A stretch of 5,156 nt of DNA from Candidatus Heimdallarchaeota archaeon (lineage in GTDB: Archaea; Asgardarchaeota; Heimdallarchaeia; Heimdallarchaeales; Heimdallarchaeaceae). The notes beneath the pieces were generated by a model that saw only the letters and a program-made list of their open reading frames with translations, had not been told where the DNA came from and searched no databases. The stretch spans positions 1 to 5,156 of the forward strand of contig JAEOTK010000273.1 of the NCBI GenBank assembly GCA_016839875.1, read 5' to 3'. Each line of letters begins with the position of its first letter. The stretch's first letter is position 1. Of the stretch, positions 1-5,026 are shown in pieces. A program made the translations under genes and the position numbers.

Positions 1-225
1 GATATAGACAAGCACTACAAAGAATAACCAGCCAAAAAGAACCCAAATGGAATAATAACCCAAAGGTCTCCATCTACCTAATGCCAAAGTAAGAAAATTC
101 ACAACTATAATTGTACCAAAAAGTAGCACAGAGAAGATAAGAACTAGTTTTCCAGCTAAGGATTGTTTCCTAAAATTAATGCTGTCTTTCCATTGTGTCC
201 ATATTTTTGGTTTTTCTGAACTCAT
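1..225 (-). CDS. Membrane protein, N-terminal part (runs off left edge)
   Basis: An open frame of 75 codons begins with ATG at 225 and continues past the left edge without a stop. The protein starts MSSEKPKIWTQWKDSINFRK, a hydrophilic and basic stretch that should lie in the cytoplasm. A first membrane helix spans about residues 26-49 (contains LVLIFSVLLFGTIIVV). A short basic loop with RWR follows at about 51-53, then a second helix at about 57-75 rich in W, F, L and V. The ATG is favoured because a TATA-like element lies about 30 nt upstream and the basic N-terminus is complete. I do not recognise a family. The gene lies downstream of the longin/DENN-like gene on the same strand, 60 nt away, but appears to have its own promoter. 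The short fragment does not allow a functional call. Confidence 0.72.
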   Translation of the reverse strand, partial: MSSEKPKIWTQWKDSINFRKQSLAGKLVLIFSVLLFGTIIVVNFLTLALGRWRPLGYYSIWVLFGWLFFVVLVYI

Positions 226-250
226 TATGCAAATTAGGATTTACATTGAT

Positions 251-260
251 GAATATAAGT
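251..260 (-). promoter_or_regulatory. TATA-like box of the left-edge membrane protein gene
   Basis: On the minus strand this reads ACTTATATTC, preceded by an A-rich stretch that could serve as a BRE. Its centre is about 30 nt from the ATG at 225, which predicts a leaderless or nearly leaderless transcript. Position and sequence are direct observations; promoter activity is inferred. Confidence 0.5.
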
Positions 261-285
261 GTTTTTTAGAAGCAAGGAGAAGTAT

Positions 286-1305
286 CTAATCCTGGATTCT
301 TTGGAGAAGTTCGAAAAGAATCATTTGTTTCTCCAATGGAAGTGAGTCCTTTGAGTGAGCTCTGATTGATAATGATTTCAATGCTTTAAACACCCAATCA
401 AGTTCAGTTCGAAGAAGACTATATGCTTCCATCGCATTTAGATTAGTGAGTTGTTTCGAAATATCCTGGAAATATGTTGAAGATCTTCCTCCGAAAACTA
501 CTCCTTCATCGACATTTACAATTATATGATTTGGGGAAGGCATAAGATTCTGAATATCTCTTGTTCCTACAATATCATATCCAGATTCATATTTGAATAC
601 CCAAGGTTTAACTTTCAATAAGCGTGTAGGGGAAAGTAAGCGAAATGAATGAATCATAGGTTCAACAATGTTCCTATTCCCTGTTACTACAATCGGGTAT
701 CCAACAACCAGGGCATAAAGAATTTTATCAAGACCTTCAGGAATTAATCTTGTTACAATGTCAAAAGAGAGAAAATCCTTTGGTCCATCAAACATAACAT
801 CTCGAGCAACATTCTTGAGTTTGATAATTGAATCATAGTCGCGCAAGTCAGTTTTTTCATAGATCGAAACCATGTTTTTCTGAATGTTTGAAAGGTACTC
901 AGCTAATGATGATTTGATTTTGTAAGAAATTTCTTTTTCAAATCGGATTGCTTCAAAAAGATGGAATTTATATTTTTCTTGAGCACTTCTAAATTCAGCA
1001 AGAAGAATGGGTAAAATATCACCATTGAAGGGACTGTCTATATCGACCAGCAATGCAGCAATTAACTCATTTTCTGTGTAAAAATAAAGTATCTTTCCTT
1101 CGAACTCTATTTCTCTTGGAAATGAGCTGATAACTTCAGAAGATAGAGCAACTATTGCACTTATGAGTCCAGTAACGAGAGCATTATCGTGAACCTGACT
1201 TTCACTAAAGCTATCGTATTGGAATAGAAGTTCCCCATATTTCGATGTGATAAGTATCTTCAAATTATCCACTCTTACAATATTAACAAGAGAGTTCTCT
1301 AACAC
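286..1305 (-). CDS. Longin/roadblock-like protein with a DENN-like second half
   Basis: This 339-residue protein starts with GTG at 1305 and ends with TAG. Residues 8-118 read as strand-strand-helix-strand-strand-helix: strands near 16-31 (LKILITSKYGELLFQY), a helix at 42-61, strands near 66-88, and a helix at 95-115. That pattern, especially the ILITSKYGELLF hairpin, fits the longin/roadblock-type domains common in Asgard archaea. A helical linker (110-175) follows. The segment 180-275 then recalls a DENN core: a helix ending in YALVVGYPIVVTGN, a further helix with LLSPTRLL, DIVGTRD, and the strand IIVNVDEGVVFGG. The last 60 residues look all-helical. There are no membrane helices or signal peptide, so it should be cytoplasmic. 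By analogy with eukaryotic longin-DENN proteins it may regulate a small GTPase, but this is inferred from motifs only. The longin/roadblock assignment is firmer than the DENN one. Confidence 0.75.
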   Translation of the reverse strand: MLENSLVNIVRVDNLKILITSKYGELLFQYDSFSESQVHDNALVTGLISAIVALSSEVISSFPREIEFEGKILYFYTENELIAALLVDIDSPFNGDILPILLAEFRSAQEKYKFHLFEAIRFEKEISYKIKSSLAEYLSNIQKNMVSIYEKTDLRDYDSIIKLKNVARDVMFDGPKDFLSFDIVTRLIPEGLDKILYALVVGYPIVVTGNRNIVEPMIHSFRLLSPTRLLKVKPWVFKYESGYDIVGTRDIQNLMPSPNHIIVNVDEGVVFGGRSSTYFQDISKQLTNLNAMEAYSLLRTELDWVFKALKSLSIRAHSKDSLPLEKQMILFELLQRIQD

Positions 1306-1333
1306 ATCTTTTGATGCTTAAGACTTCTGCCTG

Positions 1334-1343
1334 CCTATAAAGC
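1334..1343 (-). promoter_or_regulatory. TATA-like box of the longin/DENN-like gene
   Basis: The minus strand reads GCTTTATAGG here, centred about 33 nt upstream of the GTG start at 1305. This predicts a 5' leader of under 10 nt. No Shine-Dalgarno sequence precedes the GTG, which fits a near-leaderless mRNA. Confidence 0.5.
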
Positions 1344-1360
1344 TAGATAGTACCCAGATA

Positions 1361-1377
1361 TTAACCCCAATTGTTAA
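1361..1377. repeat. Short inverted repeat upstream of the longin/DENN-like gene
   Basis: TTAAC at 1361-1365 and GTTAA at 1373-1377 form a perfect 5-bp dyad with a 7-nt spacer. It is centred about 31 nt upstream of the TATA-like box, where an archaeal activator could bind. Arms this short also arise by chance in AT-rich DNA. The rest of the 1306-1468 spacer holds only this dyad, the promoter and a terminator tract. Confidence 0.25.
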
Positions 1378-1429
1378 CAAAACAGTCTTTAAATTGTAAT
1401 ATAAATAGTATGTAGGTGGCAATCTAGAC

Positions 1430-1445
1430 AAAAGAAGAAAAAGAG
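1430..1445 (-). terminator. T-rich archaeal-type terminator after the zinc-ribbon gene
   Basis: The minus-strand RNA would carry the pyrimidine tract CTCTTTTTCTTCTTTT about 25 nt after the zinc-ribbon stop codon. Oligo-T runs without a hairpin are the usual intrinsic termination signal in archaea. The tract lies between two same-strand genes, which supports their being separate units. Confidence 0.5.
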
Positions 1446-1468
1446 CATGAAAGTGTGAAATTCGATGT

Positions 1469-1810
1469 TTAGAGGCCGAAAACCCATCCTCCAAACACGA
1501 AGAAAATCAAGAAGAAAATGAAAGGCATACCAAAGAAGAATAACATTAACAATACCTTAACTGCAGTGGGTAAACCTTGCCTTTGAGGAGTATAAGGTTG
1601 TTGAGTTCCTGGTAATACATCATAACTTCCTGACATACTTGCTCTAGAATCTTGAGAGCTTGATTGACCAAATGGAGTAAACTGTGAAGTTGTTTGTTGA
1701 GGAGGGGCTGCTCCTTTTACTTCATCAAATGTTTGGCCACAATTTTCACAGAATTGATTATTATCTGCATTCTTCGCGCCACAGTATGTGCAGAATTTTC
1801 CATTACTCAT
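1469..1810 (-). CDS. Small zinc-ribbon protein with C-terminal membrane anchor
   Basis: The 113-residue protein starts MSNGKFCTYCGAKN. Two CxxCG knuckles (Cys7/Cys10 and Cys21/Cys24) form a compact zinc ribbon of the widespread zinc_ribbon_2 type. A Gln/Ser/Pro-rich, probably disordered linker follows at about 30-80. One very Phe-rich membrane helix at about 86-112 (contains LLMLFFFGMPFIFFLIFF) ends at the C-terminus. With no signal peptide, the likely topology is a cytoplasmic zinc ribbon tethered by a tail anchor. A TTG at 1813 lies directly before the ATG at 1810; I chose the ATG because it is the stronger start and fits the promoter spacing. Such proteins are common in archaea without known function; a scaffold or membrane-sensing role is only a guess. 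It has its own promoter and is followed by a T-rich terminator. Confidence 0.82.
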   Translation of the reverse strand: MSNGKFCTYCGAKNADNNQFCENCGQTFDEVKGAAPPQQTTSQFTPFGQSSSQDSRASMSGSYDVLPGTQQPYTPQRQGLPTAVKVLLMLFFFGMPFIFFLIFFVFGGWVFGL

Positions 1811-1840
1811 CAATTATCCCAAGCTAGATTGGAACTCACA

Positions 1841-1850
1841 AATATATAAA
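1841..1850 (-). promoter_or_regulatory. TATA box of the zinc-ribbon gene
   Basis: The minus strand reads TTTATATATT, a near-ideal archaeal TATA box, centred about 35 nt upstream of the ATG at 1810. The predicted transcript start is near 1820, giving a leader of about 10 nt with no Shine-Dalgarno motif. This is the clearest promoter in the window. Confidence 0.6.
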
Positions 1851-1940
1851 ACAATCCATTTACAAGCACTATAAGAGCTAATCTTGTTTATTATGTTTTG
1901 AATTTTCATCTTTGTTTTTTCAAGTAAACTTACAATTGTC

Positions 1941-1958
1941 TGTGCACTTTATCGCACA
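1941..1958. repeat. Short inverted repeat in the divergent spacer
   Basis: TGTGC at 1941-1945 and GCACA at 1954-1958 form a perfect 5-bp dyad with an 8-nt spacer. The arms are GC-richer than the surrounding spacer between the divergent zinc-ribbon and membrane protein genes (about 1811-2022), so it could be an operator. Apart from this dyad and promoter elements I see nothing in that spacer. Confidence 0.3.
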
Positions 1959-1975
1959 CATGAATGTTGAAAAAT

Positions 1976-1985
1976 CTAATTAAAC
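1976..1985 (+). promoter_or_regulatory. Weak TATA-like element of the polytopic membrane protein gene
   Basis: CTAATTAAAC is centred about 42 nt upstream of the TTG at 2023 and would put the transcript start near 2006. The match is weak and depends on the start codon, which is uncertain. Confidence 0.2.
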
Positions 1986-2022
1986 AAATCTCCTGAAGAA
2001 AATTTTTCTTACAAAATGGATA

Positions 2023-2862
2023 TTGATTGTTCTCACAATTTGTTTAGTTGTATTATCTACAATTCTTCTACCTTTAGGTTTTCTCGTAAATCAAAACATA
2101 CACCTTTTTGGATGGATACCTTTGGTTAGTATAATAGTAATTACTCATGATATATTTATCATTAGATTTCTTTTCTTAAAGAATAAAATTAAGGAAACAA
2201 GTTTAGTTAGATATTTAGGTAAAAAGAAAGAATTAACAGCTGTTCTGATATTTCTATTCGTTCTCTTATTGATTTATGATTTCATAATAACTATAATGAA
2301 GACTGTAGGTTTCTACATGTTTCCAGACAATTTCTTCTATGGCTTTATTTGTGCTATCATTATTTTGGGAATCACTTTGATTATAATTAGCACTGATTTT
2401 TCAGACGTACAGACTGAATCAATTATTGCAGGATTATTACTCATTATCTACGCCATTTCGTTAAGTCCACAAATACTTAGCAGATATTCATTACAAGTAT
2501 ATCCATATTTACCTTTCAATCTTGTACTAAGATCAATTCTAGCTTTAGGACTCACTCTGGCTTATTTCGTTTTTCAACGAATAAGAAAAACTAAATTCTT
2601 ACCTCTTATACTAATATATGCTTGGATATATATTCCATTCCAAATTATCAATTGGTTTGGATTCACATCTTATTACCCATTTGAAGTAACATTAAACCTC
2701 TTTCACACCAATCCTGTTCTTATAAGAATGATTGAAACATCTTCAAATGTAATAGCATCTTGTATGTTGATTTTAATAATTACAATGGTGATATTTGCAT
2801 TTATGCTAGTTTTAGGTAATAAAAAGAAAGAAGAAAATCCAATTAATACCGAAAATGAATAG
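2023..2862 (+). CDS. Polytopic membrane protein with about eight helices, unknown family
   Basis: The 279-residue protein is almost entirely hydrophobic. Membrane helices can be placed at about 2-22, 29-51, 72-92, 104-123, 132-152, 165-185, 192-214 and 243-265. Loops are short and basic (for example KNKIK at 53-57, GKKKE at 66-70, RIRK at 186-189), and the tail GNKKKEENP is probably cytoplasmic. I see no transporter, protease or enzyme signature and do not recognise the family. The start is doubtful. TTG at 2023 is the first standard start codon in frame, but the frame stays open back to 1984. It would add LLKKIFLTKWIL, a basic patch that looks like real N-terminal membrane-protein sequence. 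The radical SAM gene begins 57 nt after the stop on the same strand, so a partnership is possible but unproven. Confidence 0.75.
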   Translation: MIVLTICLVVLSTILLPLGFLVNQNIHLFGWIPLVSIIVITHDIFIIRFLFLKNKIKETSLVRYLGKKKELTAVLIFLFVLLLIYDFIITIMKTVGFYMFPDNFFYGFICAIIILGITLIIISTDFSDVQTESIIAGLLLIIYAISLSPQILSRYSLQVYPYLPFNLVLRSILALGLTLAYFVFQRIRKTKFLPLILIYAWIYIPFQIINWFGFTSYYPFEVTLNLFHTNPVLIRMIETSSNVIASCMLILIITMVIFAFMLVLGNKKKEENPINTENE

Positions 2863-2864
2863 AG

Positions 2865-2888
2865 TATATAAAGTTGGATTTTTATATT
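2865..2888 (+). promoter_or_regulatory. Two TATA-like elements of the radical SAM gene
   Basis: TATATAAAG at 2865-2873 and TTTTTATATT at 2879-2888 both resemble archaeal TATA boxes. The second is centred about 36 nt upstream of the ATG at 2920 and would give a leader of about 10 nt, like the other genes here. The first has the better consensus and would give a leader of about 25 nt. Either suggests that the radical SAM gene can be transcribed apart from the membrane protein gene. Confidence 0.45.
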
Positions 2889-2902
2889 CTTCTCTTTTCT
2901 CT
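2887..2902 (+). terminator. Pyrimidine-rich tract after the membrane protein gene
   Basis: TTCTTCTCTTTTCTCT lies 25-40 nt after the TAG at 2860-2862 and follows a run of five T at 2879-2883. It resembles archaeal oligo-T termination signals. It overlaps the promoter and leader region of the next gene, so the two roles cannot be separated by eye. Confidence 0.35.
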
Positions 2903-2919
2903 GAATCATCAAAATAAAG

Positions 2920-4017
2920 ATGGAATTCGGAATGAACTGGTTCATTATCACAAGTACAAAGTGTAATTTATTTTGTAGATATTGCATGAATGAACCCCAT
3001 CCAAATTTGCCATTAGAACCTGATTGGAAGATGGAAGATCTTCAACGGTTTCTTTCCTCTGATGAATCTCCTTCAATAGCATTTTATGGAGGAGAACCCC
3101 TACTTAATTGGCAACTAATACAGGATGTAATGGACCAAATTCCTGCTCAACATTTTACAATTCAAACTAATGGATTATTACTGAAGAAAATACCAAGTGA
3201 GTATCTCTCAAAATTCTCATCAATTTTAGTTTCTCTTGATGGGGATAAAGAAATCACAGACTTAAATAGAGGAGAGGGGATTTATGATAGAGTTACTCAT
3301 AATATCAAGGAAATTAGAACTAGAGGTTTCGAAGGAGATCTTATTGCTAGAATGGCAGTTTCTGAAGATTCCAAAATTTATGAAGATGTTTTCCACTTGC
3401 TAAATGCCCCAGATTTATCATTCAACAATGTTCATTGGCAGATAGATTGCCAATGGGATGAGGGTATGAATGTTAGATGGAAAGATTTCCCAGGATGGGT
3501 CGACAAGTATAACAAGGGTATTTCTAAACTTATCCATTATTGGTTAGAGGAGATGAAAAGAGGTAAAGTAAAAGGAATAGTACCTTTTATTGGAATCTTC
3601 AGACACATTCTGAACAATACAAAAACAAGTTTACCATGTCAAGGAGGGTTAACAAGTTTCGCAATAAGAACTGACTCAAAGATCACCTTTTGTCCTTTAC
3701 CTCCTGAGTATGAAGAAACAGTTATGGGAGATATTTTCAGCTCAACACCAGAAAGTTTGAAGAATTCTGCAAAAATAAAGAATCCGTGTCCAGATTGTGA
3801 GGTTTATGATCTATGTGGAGGAAGATGTTTATTTGCGAATCTCTACAAACTCTGGGGAGATGAAGGTTTTAATTTAGTCTGCAATACAGTGAAACACTTG
3901 ATAAATGAGCTTAATAGAATAAAAGAGGAAGTCTTAAAGTTAATTCAAAAAGGAGTTATAAAGCGAGAATTTTTTGATTATCCAACATATAATAATACAA
4001 CTGAAATAATTCCCTAG
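2920..4017 (+). CDS. Radical SAM/SPASM protein, putative peptide-modifying type
   Basis: The 365-residue protein carries the radical SAM CX3CX2C motif as Cys15, Cys19, Cys22 (CNLFCRYC), which binds the [4Fe-4S] cluster that cleaves S-adenosylmethionine. FYGGEPLLN at 55-63 is the SAM-binding GGEP motif, and TIQTNG (80-85) and SLDGD (105-109) are further barrel strands. The C-terminal half has a full SPASM set for two auxiliary clusters: Cys240, Cys258, then Cys290-x2-Cys293-x5-Cys299-x3-Cys303, and Cys321. The usual Gly five residues before Cys258 is Ser253. From memory, the compact start and the end YNNTTEIIP fit the archaeal AF1577-type family of putative peptide-modifying enzymes. Such enzymes generally act on ribosomal peptides or proteins, but no precursor is visible nearby. 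No Shine-Dalgarno is seen; ATG at 2932 (residue 5) is an alternative start. The stop overlaps that of the convergent gene. Confidence 0.9.
   Translation: MEFGMNWFIITSTKCNLFCRYCMNEPHPNLPLEPDWKMEDLQRFLSSDESPSIAFYGGEPLLNWQLIQDVMDQIPAQHFTIQTNGLLLKKIPSEYLSKFSSILVSLDGDKEITDLNRGEGIYDRVTHNIKEIRTRGFEGDLIARMAVSEDSKIYEDVFHLLNAPDLSFNNVHWQIDCQWDEGMNVRWKDFPGWVDKYNKGISKLIHYWLEEMKRGKVKGIVPFIGIFRHILNNTKTSLPCQGGLTSFAIRTDSKITFCPLPPEYEETVMGDIFSSTPESLKNSAKIKNPCPDCEVYDLCGGRCLFANLYKLWGDEGFNLVCNTVKHLINELNRIKEEVLKLIQKGVIKREFFDYPTYNNTTEIIP
4014..4017. other. Shared stop palindrome of two convergent genes
   Basis: The four bases CTAG hold the TAG of the radical SAM gene (4015-4017) and, on the other strand, the TAG of the AbrB-like gene (4016-4014). 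No intergenic DNA remains for terminators, so each transcript must run into the antisense strand of the other gene. Confidence 0.95.
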
Positions 4018-4952
4018 ATAACCCAAAGAATATCAATAATCGTCTGATCATCTTCCTCTTGTTTTCGGAGTATTCCTTGTTTTACTAAATCGTCCACCTT
4101 TGCCAATATGTTTTGTTGAGTTTGTTGGAGATTTTCTGCAAGCCTTTCTAGGGAAATACCTCCACTTCTGTGTTCTTTAAGAGTTATTAAAAGAATCTCT
4201 CTTTCAGAAGTAGGCATTTCGAGAATAGATTTCATTTCATAATATTCTGGTTCAATATTTTTTTCCAGTAGATCTTGGAGCTGTGATGATAATTTAGATA
4301 GAGTTTCAATATTAAAATCATTGATGTCAAATGCCCAATTGCTCAATCGAAGTATGAGCTTCCTAATTTTATCTTTTACTCCTAAGTATTTCTGGTAATA
4401 GTTGTGTGAAAGAACAAAATAGACAACAAAGGGGATTGTTGCGCCCATTTCATTAGGGATAGGAATGTAGATAGGTATTATCCATTTCTTTTCTTCCTCA
4501 TCATAAAAAGGATCCAAAAACTGATTCACTTCCTCATTCCTTCGTTGAAAATAATCTTGCACAAAATCTGAAGTAAAAGTATCTAGACGAAATTGAATTG
4601 ATGATTCAGGTTTAGCTGTAGAGAAATTCATAATGTAATCTCCATTCTCTGATCTATAGCTAACTAAATTAAAATCCAATCCTTCTGAGATGATTTTATT
4701 TACTTTTTCAATTGTAATCTGTAATCGAGGAGGAAGCTGTTTATTTGGGAGTGAACTTCTTACAAAGCCTACAGTAATATGACGAGTGTTGGAAACTTTT
4801 TTAGTGAAAGGAAAGGTGATTTCTTTACCTATAATCTGAACATAACCTTCTACTTCATCTCCTCCTTCAACATAAGATATCCATGTTGGAATTGTAATCC
4901 TATTTGATGAAGTTACTGCAGCTTCAAAGGTCACAGGTAGTTTAATGTTCAA
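4014..4952 (-). CDS. AbrB-like N-terminus plus C-terminal winged helix, probable regulator
   Basis: The 312-residue protein opens with an AbrB/SpoVT-like swapped-hairpin motif at about 8-42: FEAAVTSSNRITIP, then GGDEVEGYVQI. This matches the VTSKGRITIP...GD.V pattern of archaeal DNA-binding AbrB domains. Residues 55-185 are mixed strand and loop with no signature I recognise. Residues 190-245 are helical and may form a coiled coil. Residues 246-312 form a winged helix-turn-helix: SEREILLITLKEH, SLERLAENL, a recognition helix near 277-291, and a wing at KQEEDDQTIIDILW. A transcriptional regulator is the simplest reading, with two possible DNA-binding ends. The start is TTG at 4952; a TGA lies directly before it, so no longer frame exists. 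GTG at 4934 (residue 7) would still keep the AbrB motif. The target is unknown. Confidence 0.8.
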   Translation of the reverse strand: MNIKLPVTFEAAVTSSNRITIPTWISYVEGGDEVEGYVQIIGKEITFPFTKKVSNTRHITVGFVRSSLPNKQLPPRLQITIEKVNKIISEGLDFNLVSYRSENGDYIMNFSTAKPESSIQFRLDTFTSDFVQDYFQRRNEEVNQFLDPFYDEEEKKWIIPIYIPIPNEMGATIPFVVYFVLSHNYYQKYLGVKDKIRKLILRLSNWAFDINDFNIETLSKLSSQLQDLLEKNIEPEYYEMKSILEMPTSEREILLITLKEHRSGGISLERLAENLQQTQQNILAKVDDLVKQGILRKQEEDDQTIIDILWVI

Positions 4953-4960
4953 TCACCTTT
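4953..4960 (-). promoter_or_regulatory. Shine-Dalgarno core touching the TTG start
   Basis: The minus strand reads AAAGGTGA immediately before the TTG at 4952. GGTGA matches the archaeal GGAGGTGATC consensus, but zero spacing to the TTG is unusually tight. GTG at codon 7 would be 18 nt away, which is too far. It is the only clear Shine-Dalgarno match before a start codon in this window. Confidence 0.45.
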
Positions 4961-4997
4961 ACTCTTTTATGTTTAATATTGAAAATGATAGTTTTTG

Positions 4998-5011
4998 AAG
5001 ATAAAAATCTT
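4998..5011 (-). promoter_or_regulatory. Dyad and TATA-like element between the right-edge gene and the AbrB-like gene
   Basis: AAGAT and ATCTT form a perfect 5-bp dyad around four A:T pairs; the minus strand reads AAGATTTTTATCTT. It lies 16-29 nt after the stop of the right-edge gene and about 50 nt before the TTG at 4952. It could be a terminator for the former, a TATA-like element for the latter (leader of about 25 nt carrying the GGTGA), or an operator. A second AT-rich candidate lies at 4964-4980. Confidence 0.3.
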
Positions 5012-5026
5012 TGTACGTGAATAGCA

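Noticed and set aside
1388..1448. Minus-strand open frame of about 19 codons starting MLFFFFCLDC, considered as a possible radical SAM substrate.
   Set aside because: It is only the T-rich terminator tract read as codons, lies more than 1.4 kb from the enzyme on the other strand, and has no start signals.
1814..1909. Minus-strand open frame of 31 codons (ATG at 1909, TAA at 1814-1816) just upstream of the zinc-ribbon gene.
   Set aside because: It contains the zinc-ribbon gene's TATA box, has no ribosome-binding site or recognisable motif, and its length is expected by chance.
2703..2987. Minus-strand open frame of 94 codons opposite the end of the membrane protein gene and the start of the radical SAM gene.
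   Set aside because: It is antisense to two better-supported genes, contains no recognisable domain, and its hydrophobic, Ile-rich composition is what AT-rich membrane-protein DNA gives on the opposite strand.
4998..5011. AAGAT/ATCTT dyad considered as a strong intrinsic hairpin terminator.
   Set aside because: The stem is only five mostly A:T pairs, too weak for a bacterial-type terminator, so it is listed only as a low-confidence regulatory element.
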